In this document: positions 23,408 to 36,063 of the stretch, piece after piece
How the letters are laid out: each line of letters starts with the position of its first letter
Numbering within the stretch: the first letter of the stretch is position 1
Origin: JAAYDI01 sp052034005
Lineage (GTDB): Bacteria; Planctomycetota; Planctomycetia; Pirellulales; Pirellulaceae
Length of the DNA stretch: 64,000 nucleotides
Direction: 5' to 3'
NCBI GenBank assembly: GCA_052034005.1
Contig: JBPOJB010000013.1
Coordinates: forward strand, 1-64,000
Position numbers and translations under genes: made by a program
Notes under the pieces: model-generated
The model's input: the letters and a program-made list of their open reading frames with translations, nothing else
Database searches by the model: none
Told to the model about the DNA's origin: nothing

Positions 23408-24862
23408 TCACACGACCAGGGCCCAGGGGCTGCGCAGCGCCCGGTCGCGCATCGTATTGGCCACGTCGTCGTTCACGAAACAGTCCTGCTGCGGATCCCA
23501 CGTCACCGCGCGTCCCAGCCGCAGAGCGATGTCCGAGACGTTGCCCAGCGTGCTGGCGGCATGCCCGGCCTCCACCGGCGATACCGGATCCTGGCGTGTG
23601 CGGATGGCGCGGAAGAAATCGGCGCTGTGCGCGGTGTACGGGTCGTCATGCTCAGGGCTCACGTGCAGGTGCGGGTCTTCCGGCTTGAGCTCGACGGTCA
23701 ACAGCGACGCGGGCTCCGCCCAGATCCCCTCGCGGTTGACATGCACCCACCCCGCGTCGCCCTCGAAGCGGCATCCGTGCCGGTTCGGATTGTCGTCGTT
23801 GCTGTAGCTCATCTTCAGGCCGCTCTCCCAGCGCAGCTCCATCTGCCACGACATCCAGGTGTCGGTCATGCCGTCGGCGGGCAGTTGGCCGGTGCCCTGG
23901 GCCTCGAAGCGCGTGTCGAACACTTCCGGACAGCCCCAGCCGGCGATGTCCAGATAGTGCACGCCCCAGTTCGTGATGAACCCGGCGCAGTAGTGGGAGA
24001 TCATGTACATGGCGAGCCATTCACAGCGTTTCGTGTCGAACGGGATGAACGGCGCGGGCCCGGTCCACATGTCATAGTCGAAGCCGGGCGGCGGCTGGGA
24101 CGGCGGTTCGGCCGGGTAGGCGGTTCCGCCCGGTGCGCCCACGCGAATGGTGTGCACCCGGCCCAGGTAGCCGGCCAGCGCCAGCTCGCAGGCATGCCGG
24201 AAGTGGCGCGAACTGCGCTGCTGCGTCCCGGTTTGGAACACGCAGCTGTAGCGCCGCACCGCGTCGCGGATCCGCAGGCCCTGGTCGATCCAGCGTGTGA
24301 TCGGCTTCTCGCCGTAGAGGTCCTTGCCGGCCGCGATCACGTGGCTGTAGACCACGCCGTGCCAGTGGTCGGGCACGCAGCCCCAGACCGCCTGGATGTC
24401 GTCGCGCGCCACCAGGTCGCGGAAATCGTTGTAGATCTCGCACCCGCGATACTGCTCCCTGCCCGACCGTTCCGCGTAGAAAGACTGTACCAGCTGCCGG
24501 GCCGATTCAGCCCGGTCGCGCCGCGGATCGGCGATCGCCAGGACCTGGTGGTCGGGCAGCGGCTGCATGGCGCGCAGCGAATGGCTGCCGCGATTTCCCA
24601 CGCCCAGCATGCCGATCGTGATCCGCTCGCTGGGCGACAGCTGGCCGTCGCGTCCCAGCGCGGCGGCCGGCACGATCCAGGGCGCGGCGCAGGCCGCGGC
24701 TGTGCCGAGCAGGAACCGTCGGCGCGAAGCGCGCCCGGCCGCCCGGGCGGCGCCGGCGGGGTGTGTTGAGCGTCTCGAGTGGTGCGGCACGGGCCGGGCC
24801 GGCAGCGCCTCGGCGCCGGCCGGGAGCGTCGCGTCCAGGGGGTTTTTGCGCGGGTGGTTCAT
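23408..24862 (-). CDS. TAT-exported Gfo/Idh/MocA-family oxidoreductase
   Basis: 484 aa. The N-terminal 70 residues hold a twin-arginine signal (SRRRFLLGTAAACAAPW), unusually far from the start because of about 45 preceding Pro/Ala/Arg residues. A later start is possible. The Rossmann domain begins ITIGMLGVGNRGSHSLRA, with nucleotide-loop glycines, then VLAIADPRRDRAESA. EKP of DLYGEKPITRW is the conserved Lys-Pro of the family. The C-terminal alpha/beta domain includes ITNWGVHYLDIAGWG (His and Asp of the usual catalytic set) and CRFEGDAGWVHVNREG. These enzymes oxidise or epimerise sugars or cyclitols with NAD(P). Planctomycetes carry many copies. It follows the TIM-barrel isomerase by 10 bases, suggesting joint sugar processing. 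Confidence 0.87.
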   Translation of the reverse strand: MNHPRKNPLDATLPAGAEALPARPVPHHSRRSTHPAGAARAAGRASRRRFLLGTAAACAAPWIVPAAALGRDGQLSPSERITIGMLGVGNRGSHSLRAMQPLPDHQVLAIADPRRDRAESARQLVQSFYAERSGREQYRGCEIYNDFRDLVARDDIQAVWGCVPDHWHGVVYSHVIAAGKDLYGEKPITRWIDQGLRIRDAVRRYSCVFQTGTQQRSSRHFRHACELALAGYLGRVHTIRVGAPGGTAYPAEPPSQPPPGFDYDMWTGPAPFIPFDTKRCEWLAMYMISHYCAGFITNWGVHYLDIAGWGCPEVFDTRFEAQGTGQLPADGMTDTWMSWQMELRWESGLKMSYSNDDNPNRHGCRFEGDAGWVHVNREGIWAEPASLLTVELKPEDPHLHVSPEHDDPYTAHSADFFRAIRTRQDPVSPVEAGHAASTLGNVSDIALRLGRAVTWDPQQDCFVNDDVANTMRDRALRSPWALVV

Positions 24863-24872
24863 GAGGGGGCAC

Positions 24873-25697
24873 TCACAGCAACGATTTCAGGTGGTCGAGG
24901 CTGCGGCGGGCCTGGTCGATCGAGCCGCATTCGACGGAAAACACGATGTCGCGGGGCGCCCGGCGGCAGATGTCGATCACGCGCCGCCAGTCGATGACGC
25001 CGTCACCGCACGCGCAGCCGACCGGCGTGCCGGTCACCTTGCCGCGTTCGGACTCCGAGTGTTCGACCGAAATATCCTTGGCGTGCAGGTGCACCAGGCG
25101 GTCGACGACCCGTTCCAGCCAGGCATACGGGTCCTGGCCGGCCAGGTAGGCGTTGCCCGTGTCGAGGTTGATGCCCAGCGAAGGAGACTGGACCAGATTG
25201 TAGATGCGGTCCAGGCCATCGGGCGTCTGCGAATACTGTGCGTGGCACTCGAGTCCGATCAGCACGCCGCGGCGCTCGGCCACGAAGAGGGCCTCGCGCA
25301 GCGTGTATTTGATCAGGACGAAGTCTTCTTCTTCGGTGGTCCAGGGGGCCTTGATGCCCTCGTCCGTGTTGACGACCGGCGCGCCGCATTCGGCCGCGAA
25401 CCGCACAGCCAGCTTGAGGTACTCGCCGTGATAATCCGGCCTGCCCATCGGCCCATGCGCCTGGAGGCCGGAGATTTTCAGGCCGCGCGCGGCGCACATC
25501 TCCTTCATCGCCATGGGGTCGTTGAACAGGGAGTAGGTGTGGAAGTAGCCCGCCTCGCTCATCAACTCCCGGCCGAAGTGGACCATCGGCTCCACGTACT
25601 CGTAGCCCATCTCGGCGGCCTGATCGAGGCCCCATTCAAACGGCTTGTCGTGATGACGCGTGGCTTCCAAGTTCATGCCGATGTGGATCTGGCCCAT
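24873..25697 (-). CDS. Sugar phosphate isomerase/epimerase-like TIM-barrel protein
   Basis: 274 aa, the usual size for the xylose-isomerase-like TIM-barrel family (AP_endonuc_2). Start ATG 25697 with GGGGAGG 6 bases upstream, which rules out longer readings. Metal-ligand-type residues appear in order: YEYVEPMVHFG (Glu), GAPVVNTDEG, RGVLIGLECHAQYSQ (Glu/His), LGINLDTGNAYLAG (Asp), LVHLHAKDIS (His, Asp) and IVFSVECGS (Glu). Substrate unknown. First gene of the leftward trio with the Gfo/Idh/MocA enzyme. Confidence 0.82.
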   Translation of the reverse strand: MGQIHIGMNLEATRHHDKPFEWGLDQAAEMGYEYVEPMVHFGRELMSEAGYFHTYSLFNDPMAMKEMCAARGLKISGLQAHGPMGRPDYHGEYLKLAVRFAAECGAPVVNTDEGIKAPWTTEEEDFVLIKYTLREALFVAERRGVLIGLECHAQYSQTPDGLDRIYNLVQSPSLGINLDTGNAYLAGQDPYAWLERVVDRLVHLHAKDISVEHSESERGKVTGTPVGCACGDGVIDWRRVIDICRRAPRDIVFSVECGSIDQARRSLDHLKSLL

Positions 25698-25920
25698 CTG
25701 GAACCTCCCCTCGTGCAAATGGCGGTGCGTGCGGATCGGTACTCCCCCCCTTCCATACCCGGTGGTCGGATCGCTGTCAATCAACCACCCCGATTTTGCG
25801 CTTGTTGTCTTGACCGGGGGCGTGCCCCACGCCATGATCGCGGAACCCGGCCGGCGTGGACGCCCGGGGGCGAGGGTTTCTCGGCGTCCCGCCCGCGCCC
25901 GGTCGAAGGAGGCCGCGAAC

Positions 25921-27090
25921 ATGACTGTGCAGCGTGAGACGCTGACGCCGCGCCAACGCGTGTTGGCAGCGCTGGAACACCGCGAGCCCGATCGCGTGCC
26001 GATCGATCTGGGCGGCAACCAGACGGGCATTCACCGGCTGGCCTATGAGGCGCTGCTCGGGCAGCTGGGCTGGCACGAGCCGATCGAGATCATGGACGCG
26101 GTGCAGCAACTAGCCCGCCCGAGCGAAGCGGTGCTCCAACGACTACGGGTCGATACCCGGTACATTCACGCGGGCGCGGCGACCGGCTTCCGCGGCGAGA
26201 TTGTCACGAGCCAGCGCGACGGCGGAGTCTGGCACGACCTGATCGACGAGTGGGGCGTGCGCTGGTCCATGCCGGATGCGGCACCCCTGTATATGGATAT
26301 CACCCACCATCCACTGGCCAACGCCTCCGTGGCGGGTCTGGATGATTATCCGTTCCCGCGCGGCGACGACCCGGGCCGGTTCGAGGGCCTGCGCGATCGG
26401 GCGCTGCAGATCCGCCGCGAGACGCCCTATGCGCTGGTCAGCGGGATCAGCGGCGTCGTGTATGAAACCTGCTGGTATCTGCGCGGACTGGAACGCTGGT
26501 TCATGGATATGCTCGAGCAGCCGCAGTTCTGCGAGGCGCTGCTGGAGCGGACCCTGCAGTTCTGGCTGGATTGGCACCGGGTGTTCCTCCGCGAAGTCGG
26601 GGATCTGGTCGATGTCGTGATGATCGGCGACGATCTGGCCGGCCAACGGGGGCCGCTGTTCCAGCCGCAGTTCTATCGCACAGTGGTCAAGCCGCGCCAG
26701 AAGCGGCTGGTCCAGTTCATCAAGGCCCACACGCGCGCCAAGGTCTGGTACCACACCTGCGGCAGCTGCGGGACCTACATCCCGGACCTGCTCGACATCG
26801 GGGTCGACATCCTGAATCCGGTGCAGATCAGCGCCGCCGAGATGGACCCGGCCGTGCTCAAGAGCACCTACGGCCGGCAACTGACGTTCTGGGGCGGCGC
26901 GATCGACGCGCAGCATGTGCTGCCCCACGCCGATCCAGACACGGTGCGAGAGCATGTGCGTCGCAACGTGCGGACCCTGATGCCCGGCGGCGGGTACGTC
27001 TTCAACAACGTCCACAACATCCAGGCCGGCGTGCCCCCCGAGAACGTGCTGGCCATGTACGACGAAGCCTACGCGTGCGGGTTCTACTAG
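25921..27090 (+). CDS. UroD-superfamily protein, probable zinc-type methyltransferase (MtaA-like)
   Basis: 389 aa. Start ATG 25921 with AAGGAGG upstream. It has the UroD fold (TPRQRVLAALEHREPDRVP at the N-terminus) but lacks context of haem synthesis. It carries His278-x-Cys280 (YHTCGSCG) in the place where MtaA/MtbA methyltransferases bind zinc; the third ligand position is His365 (NNVHNIQAGVPPENV) instead of the usual Cys. It probably moves methyl groups or trims methoxylated compounds with a corrinoid protein, but no corrinoid protein is adjacent. True HemE seems unlikely. Its TAG shares bases with the convergent BBP7 gene's stop. Confidence 0.78.
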   Translation: MTVQRETLTPRQRVLAALEHREPDRVPIDLGGNQTGIHRLAYEALLGQLGWHEPIEIMDAVQQLARPSEAVLQRLRVDTRYIHAGAATGFRGEIVTSQRDGGVWHDLIDEWGVRWSMPDAAPLYMDITHHPLANASVAGLDDYPFPRGDDPGRFEGLRDRALQIRRETPYALVSGISGVVYETCWYLRGLERWFMDMLEQPQFCEALLERTLQFWLDWHRVFLREVGDLVDVVMIGDDLAGQRGPLFQPQFYRTVVKPRQKRLVQFIKAHTRAKVWYHTCGSCGTYIPDLLDIGVDILNPVQISAAEMDPAVLKSTYGRQLTFWGGAIDAQHVLPHADPDTVREHVRRNVRTLMPGGGYVFNNVHNIQAGVPPENVLAMYDEAYACGFY

Positions 27091-28265
27091 TACGAGAACA
27101 CCAGGCCGATGTTCGGGCCGTGATACACCGCGTCGCCGCTGTGGTCGACGATGGCCGGGCCGAGCGTGAGCATGTGTACGTCGGTGCCGACATTCTCGGC
27201 CGCGTTGGCAATGCCCGTCACCCAGATCGCATTGTAGCCGCCGAAGAAGGTCCAGGATGGGGCGAACTGGTAGTTCACCTGCAGCGAGAGGTCCCCGACG
27301 AAGGATGTCCGATCGCGCTGGTCGGACCCGGTGAAGACGGTCGCCTGGCCGCCGATGATGGACAAGGAGTAGGCGCGGTCCAAGGAGGCCTGGTTGGTGA
27401 AGATGCCCCCCTTGATTTCAAAATCCACCCAGCACTTCGGCTGCACCAGGAACTGGCTCAGCAGCCCGATCTGCAGGCCGATCAGGCTGTTGTCCGTGTT
27501 GACGGCCACCTGGTTGGTGGTCGTCCCCGGACCCGGTACGGTCGATTGCGTCCAGTATTCGAACTCTTCGCCAATGTCGATGTAGCGCCCGCCCACCAGG
27601 ACCGACGCCTCGTAACTGCCGGGACGCATGAGCACGCGGCGCCGCAAATTGAGTTCCGCATTGTTGAGCGTTGAACTGAAACGCAGCGACGCGAAATGGT
27701 TGTAGTCCACGCCCACCACGCCGGTCGGATGGCCGAACGCCGAGAAGGGCGAGTACAGGTTGCCCGTCCCGCCCTGATCGTTGGCGTCCAGGTTCCACAC
27801 GGCCGCCGCGTCATCCCACGAATACGAGCCGAAGTACAATCCCTCCAGGCGATACCAATCGCCGAGCGTCTTGCCCAACAGGGCGCGAACACCCGGGCTG
27901 AACTCGGCCTCGAAGTTGCCGGTGCCGAGCACCACGGGGCCCTGCGGGCCGAGCGTCGCGAACGGCAGCTCGCTCGTATCGCGGTATAAAGCCAGCAACT
28001 CCGCCTTCCCGTACCATTGGGGCGGGCAGCCGTTGGTGGCCGGCGGCCAGATCCGGCAGGTCTCCCACGAGCCCAGGTGCGGATCGTGCCAGTACAGGTT
28101 CGTGCCCGGCTCCTGCTCCAGCACCGGGCGCTCCGTCTCCCACAACTGCGGCTTGCGGGAAGTGTACCCGAATGTCTCCGCCCCCAGCACGGACGCGGCT
28201 CCGCTGCCGAAGGCCACCGCCACCAGGAAACACGTTACGAGTCGGCCGCTATGCTGATTCATCAT
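27087..28265 (-). CDS. BBP7-type outer-membrane beta-barrel protein
   Basis: 392 aa. A signal peptide (LVTCFLVAVAFGSGAASVLGA) precedes a protein with alternating strands, ending in a terminal aromatic strand (GPNIGLVFSY) as needed for outer-membrane assembly. The order of segments (YGKAELLALYRD; GVVGVDYNHFASLRFSS; NAELNLRRRVL; SYEASVLVGGRYIDIGEEFEY; CWVDFEIKGGIFTNQA; SWTFFGGYNAIWVTGIANA) is that of the planctomycete BBP7 family. Function is structural or porin-like; the substrate is unknown. Starts at ATG 28265 with GGTGGGA upstream. Convergent with the UroD-like gene, with a 4-base stop overlap. Confidence 0.83.
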   Translation of the reverse strand: MMNQHSGRLVTCFLVAVAFGSGAASVLGAETFGYTSRKPQLWETERPVLEQEPGTNLYWHDPHLGSWETCRIWPPATNGCPPQWYGKAELLALYRDTSELPFATLGPQGPVVLGTGNFEAEFSPGVRALLGKTLGDWYRLEGLYFGSYSWDDAAAVWNLDANDQGGTGNLYSPFSAFGHPTGVVGVDYNHFASLRFSSTLNNAELNLRRRVLMRPGSYEASVLVGGRYIDIGEEFEYWTQSTVPGPGTTTNQVAVNTDNSLIGLQIGLLSQFLVQPKCWVDFEIKGGIFTNQASLDRAYSLSIIGGQATVFTGSDQRDRTSFVGDLSLQVNYQFAPSWTFFGGYNAIWVTGIANAAENVGTDVHMLTLGPAIVDHSGDAVYHGPNIGLVFSY

Positions 28266-28521
28266 GCCGGTCCCACCTGATTGTTCTCTCCGGACGGACT
28301 ATCCACCCGCATAATAGCTTCGACGGGAATTTCCGGACTCCGCAGCATTTCTCATACATGCGATAGAGTTTGGCTGGTTTTCCCACAATGGCCACTTTGC
28401 CACGGCGTCGCGCTGGGGAACAGAGATCTGGCGGGTCGTGACGGTCTGCATATGGAATGTTGGTGCGAACAACGGTATGCTGGCAGCGTCGAAGGGCCAT
28501 TCGCACGTGAGGGGTGACGTG

Positions 28522-29211
28522 ATGGAGAAGCACTTGACGGAGTGTCTGGCCAAGCGGGCAGCGGCGGCGGCGCAGTTGCACGAGCAGGTGCCGGGCGTGG
28601 GGGCGGATTGGGTCACGCACAGCTTAGTCTACGGGTTGAATTCGCTGCGCAATCTCTTGTTTCAGCGCATCCACGACGACGTGGAGGCGGCCTACGGCAA
28701 TGACTCGATGTTGCTGCCGGTCAGCGTCGAGCAGAGCGAGCGAATTGCCAAGTGCGAGATCGAGTGTTACCAGGTTGCCGTGGCGGCGTTGAACATCCAG
28801 GAGCGCGGGTATCTGGACTGCGACATGAATTGGTTCATTCGGTGGCTGGCGGAATTGCGTCTGGGGGACGACCTGCAGGACAACCGCTGGCGCCGTCGCA
28901 TCCGGCATTACCTGGGCATGACGGAAGATGCCCAGCGGCTCGACTTCTCACGACACCTCGAGACGGTGTTTCCCGAGGCGAGTCGCGCGCCGTTGATTCT
29001 CTATCGGCTGTTCCCGCTCTCGGTACGGATCGTGGCGGCCGTGGCATTCGGCCAGCACCTGGAGGCTGCCGAGCTGCGCAACCGGCAGATGTTCTGGCTG
29101 CCGGCCATCGGCGACTGCCAGGATTGTCACGGGCGCCCGCTGGACAACGGCGAGCAATGCCCGGTGTGCGGCAACCCGATCTGGCGATACCACTGGCTCA
29201 ACGCCGACTGA
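28522..29211 (+). CDS. Uncharacterised protein with C-terminal zinc ribbon
   Basis: 229 aa, no signal peptide. Start ATG 28522 with GAGGGG 8 bases upstream. The body is helical. The end has CQDCHGRPLDNGEQCPVCG, a four-Cys zinc ribbon. I do not recognise the family. It stands alone between the divergent BBP7 gene and a 308-base gap before the phosphofructokinase gene. The 28266-28521 gap contains a TATTAT box on the minus strand (28316-28311) that may serve BBP7, but without a clear -35. Confidence 0.6.
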   Translation: MEKHLTECLAKRAAAAAQLHEQVPGVGADWVTHSLVYGLNSLRNLLFQRIHDDVEAAYGNDSMLLPVSVEQSERIAKCEIECYQVAVAALNIQERGYLDCDMNWFIRWLAELRLGDDLQDNRWRRRIRHYLGMTEDAQRLDFSRHLETVFPEASRAPLILYRLFPLSVRIVAAVAFGQHLEAAELRNRQMFWLPAIGDCQDCHGRPLDNGEQCPVCGNPIWRYHWLNAD

Positions 29212-29519
29212 CGCCCGGCGGGCGGCAACCACGGTGGGCGATGTGTGCGGGGCGAAACGCGCGGAGCGGAGACTGCTCGCGCGGCAACGGCCGGTCCCGG
29301 TCCGCCTGGTCCCACGCGACGAGCCCGCGGCCGGCGAGCCCGGGGCTGCCTACCGGCCGGATCGACTGGGCCGTCTCCGGGGCCGGCCTGTCCAGAGTCC
29401 TCGGCCGGGTCCCGGTGGTCCAGCAGGCCACTAGCGTCCGAAGCGAAAAATCTTACGATTGAACTTCGCCATGGACTGTTGCCATCGCACGCGAGATCGC
29501 TGGACGCCAAGGAGAAGAC
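29212..29519. other. Intergenic stretch upstream of phosphofructokinase
   Basis: 308 bases, very GC-rich, with no gene and no clear promoter. AAGGAGAA at 29510-29517 is the ribosome site of the next gene. Confidence 0.4.
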
Positions 29520-30848
29520 ATGAGCATACCCCACTACGCGTCGCCCCTGTCACGCCCGCCGAAGGTCTCTCACAATTTCCGCCGGATGGCGATCCTCTTC
29601 GCCGGTGGTCCGGCGCCGGCCGCCAATGCCGTGATTTCCACGGCGGCCGTCTCTTGCCTGCGTAACGGCATCGAGGTGATCGGCATCCTCTACGGGTACT
29701 CGAGCCTGGTGGAGTACGGACCGGATCACCCGATGGTGGAGGGTCGCGATTATGTCGTGCTGGACCACGCTCGGCTGAAGCGCACGCGAAACAGCCAGGG
29801 GATCATGATCGGCTCGGCGCGCACCAACCCGGGCAAGCTGGTCACGTGCAAAGAGGATCTGGACGACGCCCGGAAGACGGCCCAGCTCAAGACCGTCTAC
29901 GACGCGATCGACTCGTTGGGGGTCGATGCGCTGATCTCCATCGGCGGCGACGACACGCTCAAGACGGCCAACAAATTCCTGTTGTTCCAGGACCGGCTGC
30001 CCAGTGGCAGCCGGAAGATCCCGGTGGTGCATGTCCCGAAGACGATCGACAACGATTACATGGGGATCGATTTCACATTCGGGTATTTCACGGCGGTCGA
30101 GACGCTGGCGGGCGAGATCCGCAACTTGCTGGCGGACGCCGAATCCACGCGCAGCTATTTCCTGACCGAGACGATGGGGCGCAGCGCCGGCTGGATCGCC
30201 TATGGCGCGGCGATCGCCGGGGAGGCCAGCCTGGTGATCAGCGTCGAGGACATCACGGGCAAGTACCGCCTGGAGGAGGAGGTCGTCAACCCGAAGACGG
30301 GCCAGAAGAGCACGCGGGCGACGATGAACATGGACGAGACGGTCAAGCGCATTGTGGCGACCATGCGTGTGCGTGAGGAGACCGAGCGGAAGGAATACGG
30401 GGTGATCGTGCTGGCCGAGGGGTTGGCCGAGTATCTGCCGATGCGCTACCTGCAGGACGTGCCGCGGGACGACCACGGGCACATCTCCATCGGGCACATC
30501 AACTTGTGCGAGCTGTTCGGCAAGCTGGTGGCCGACGAGTACACGCGTCAGACGGGCAAGAAGCGGCGCGTCAAGGGCCTCCAGCTGGGGTACGAATCCC
30601 GCTGTGCCCGGCCGCAAGCGTTCGACGTCATGCTGGGCAGCCAGCTGGGCGTCGGCGCCTACCGGGCGCTGGTGGAGGAGCAGCTGAGCGGCGTCATGGT
30701 CTCGGTGTCCGGCCAGCTGGACCTGCACTACGTGCCGTTTGGCGACCTGGTCGACCCCAATACGCTCGTGACGATCGTCCGTTACGTGAAGCCCGGCTCC
30801 GACTTCCACCAGCTGGCCCGGTTCCTCGAGACCTACATCCACGAATGA
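29520..30848 (+). CDS. pfp: 6-phosphofructokinase, probably pyrophosphate-dependent
   Basis: 442 aa. Converts fructose 6-phosphate to the 1,6-bisphosphate. Phosphoryl-donor loop: GGDDT at residues 142-146. The second Asp of GGDD is the residue that blocks ATP and marks PPi-using enzymes; ATP-using enzymes have GGDG. PKTIDND at 173-179 includes Lys174, also typical for the PPi type (ATP enzymes have Gly), and Asp177 is the catalytic base. MGRSAGWIA is the fructose-phosphate loop, and LGYESRCARP follows. Starts at ATG 29520 with AAGGAGAA 3-6 bases upstream. A PPi enzyme is reversible and saves ATP, fitting a fermentative cell; pgk and PFOR are in the same window. Confidence 0.9.
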   Translation: MSIPHYASPLSRPPKVSHNFRRMAILFAGGPAPAANAVISTAAVSCLRNGIEVIGILYGYSSLVEYGPDHPMVEGRDYVVLDHARLKRTRNSQGIMIGSARTNPGKLVTCKEDLDDARKTAQLKTVYDAIDSLGVDALISIGGDDTLKTANKFLLFQDRLPSGSRKIPVVHVPKTIDNDYMGIDFTFGYFTAVETLAGEIRNLLADAESTRSYFLTETMGRSAGWIAYGAAIAGEASLVISVEDITGKYRLEEEVVNPKTGQKSTRATMNMDETVKRIVATMRVREETERKEYGVIVLAEGLAEYLPMRYLQDVPRDDHGHISIGHINLCELFGKLVADEYTRQTGKKRRVKGLQLGYESRCARPQAFDVMLGSQLGVGAYRALVEEQLSGVMVSVSGQLDLHYVPFGDLVDPNTLVTIVRYVKPGSDFHQLARFLETYIHE

Positions 30849-30899
30849 ACCGCGGGACGGAGTCCCGGCCTGTGACCGGGCATCCTCGATCACGCGGGT

Positions 30900-31909
30900 T
30901 CAGCCGGAGGGGAACTCGCTGGTGAACGACGTGAGGGCTTTCATGTAGTTGGCGCGTTCGAACGCGCTGGGGTCCGGGCTGTTCCCGCGGCTGAGGCTGC
31001 CCTGCATCTGTGCGACCGAGTCGTATTCGTGGTCGGTCAGCCAGCGTTCGATTTCCTCGAGCAGCTTGCCCAGGTAGGGTGGTCCGTAGCGGAGCAGGGC
31101 GGTCGCCATTTGGACGACATCCGCGCCGGCCAGCAGGGCCTTGATCACATCGTCGGCGAAGTGGACGCCGCCGGTGGCGGCCAGGGACACGCGGGTCTGG
31201 TCGCGGATAATGGCGATCCAGCGCAGGGCCAGCCGCAGTTCGTGGCGGCTGCTGAGGACCAGGTTCGGCGCGACCTGGAGCGATTCCAGGTCGATGTCCG
31301 GCTCGAGGAACCGGTTGAAGAGGACGAGCCCGTCGGCGCCCGCCTCGGCGATGCGGCGCACCATGCCGGGGATCGAGGTGAAGTAGGGTCCGATCTTGAC
31401 GGACAGGGGGACGGAGATGCAGTCCTTGACGGCGGCGACCAGTTCCGCGTACCGGTCTTCGGCGGCCTTGGACGCTTGCGCGGGGTCGGTCGGGATGAAA
31501 TAGATGTTCAGCTCCAGCGCGTCCACGCCCGCGTCCTGCATCGACTTGGCGTATTTCGTCCAGCCGCCGGCCGAGGCCCCGTTGAGGCTGCCGATGATCG
31601 GCATGCGGACCTGCTTCTTGGCCGCCTCGATCAGGTCCAGACACTCTTTCGTGCCGCTGTGGTAGGCCGGCAGTTCCGGGAAATGGGTGAGCGACTCGGC
31701 GAACGACTCCGTCTGGTACTCGTAGAGCCGGTTCACCTCCTGCTCGTCATGTTCAATCTGCTCCTCGAACAGCGAGGAGAGCACGGCGGCCGCCGCGCCC
31801 GCGTCTTCCAGGCGGCGGAGCGTGTCCGCTTCGCCGCACAGCGGGCAGGCGGCGACGACCAACGGGTTCTTCAACGTGAGCCCCAGGTATTGGGTGGACA
31901 GATCAATGC

Positions 31910-31913
<4 letters not shown>
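30900..31913 (-). CDS. Dihydroorotate dehydrogenase-like flavoprotein
   Basis: 337 aa, FMN TIM-barrel of the PyrD class 1 type. It begins LSTQYLGLTLKNPLVVAACP, with the ALELNIYFIPTD segment, PLSVKIGPYFTSIPGM, GLVLFNRFLEPDID, SLAATGGVHFADDVIKALLAGADVVQMATALL (phosphate-binding loop), and a C-terminal helix. The catalytic Cys/Ser loop of true PyrD is not obvious. Its ATG overlaps the PFOR stop (ATGA), so it is translationally coupled. The same pairing with PFOR occurs in many anaerobes (recalled, not checked), suggesting an accessory redox role rather than pyrimidine synthesis. Confidence 0.82.
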
Positions 31914-35479
<3,566 letters not shown>

Positions 35480-35555
35480 CGCTGGCTCCTCATCATCACT
35501 GCTGATCCGCACCCACTGGGCCGGAAAGCCTCACCGCTCCCCCGCCAGGCGTGCG

Positions 35556-35581
35556 AAAAACTAACCGCGACCATGTCGCGG
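35556..35581 (-). promoter_or_regulatory. Inverted repeat with T-tail in the PFOR leader (attenuator- or operator-like)
   Basis: A 7-bp inverted repeat (35581-35575 with 35571-35565, sequence CCGCGAC-ATG-GTCGCGG on the minus strand) followed by TTAGTTTTT. It is 77-102 bases upstream of the PFOR GTG, within the putative leader. It could be a short intrinsic terminator used for attenuation, or a repressor site. Confidence 0.35.
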
Positions 35582-35774
35582 ACTCCTGTTGTTGGCCACC
35601 GCGTACCTCCGCTCAGCACGGCACCGTGCAGGGGGTGGATACGCACGAATCGAGCAATTCCGCGCGTCCGAGATGCCCGCGCAACCCGCGTTCGAGCTCG
35701 GGTCGAACCCCGCCTGCCCGCCACGCATCCGCCGCGGGCGCCAACGCGCGCAGGCGACAAGCCGGTAGACCATC

Positions 35775-35802
35775 ATTCTAACGAAATTGCCCGCGTTGTA
35801 AG
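35775..35802 (-). promoter_or_regulatory. Candidate PFOR promoter
   Basis: Minus strand CTTACA (35802-35797) and TAGAAT (35780-35775, 5 of 6) with a 16-base spacer. About 300 bases upstream of the PFOR start, in the 584-base divergent gap (35480-36063). Confidence 0.3.
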
Positions 35803-35947
35803 CGGGGGATGCACAAGATGGCGGACCACGCGCGGTCCGGCGGCGCCGGCCGACGAAGAGCCGACGCCCGGCCGGCCGGCGCGGGGCCCGGCGGCGCGGG
35901 TGAATAACGCAGATCCAGATGCGAAAAATCGAAACGCGCGCGGGGGT

Positions 35948-35976
35948 TTTACAAGCGTGCGGATCTGCTGTACTAT
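35948..35976 (+). promoter_or_regulatory. Probable hox operon promoter
   Basis: TTTACA (35948-35953, 5 of 6) and TACTAT (35971-35976, 4 of 6) with exactly 17 bases between, 88 bases upstream of the hoxE ATG. Confidence 0.6.
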
Positions 35977-35992
35977 CCTGCGCGTGCAGGAT
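35975..35992. promoter_or_regulatory. Palindrome at the hox transcription start (operator candidate)
   Basis: ATCCTGC-GCGT-GCAGGAT, a perfect 7-bp inverted repeat with 4-base centre, overlaps the end of the -10 and the expected +1. That is a position where a repressor would block transcription. It does not resemble the Rex consensus. As RNA it would form a small hairpin at the 5' end. Confidence 0.4.
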
Positions 35993-36063
35993 GGTCACCT
36001 CTCGGTTGGTCAGCGGCCCACAAGTCTTTCCGCACCAAGGCAAGTCGGCCAGGAGTCTTTGCC

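Noticed and set aside
25921..27090. hemE (uroporphyrinogen decarboxylase)
   Set aside because: Zinc-type His-x-Cys residues and lack of neighbouring haem genes favour the methyltransferase branch; the same holds for 55274-56455.
35975..35992. Rex operator at the hox promoter
   Set aside because: Does not match TTGTGA-N6-TCACAA in either half.
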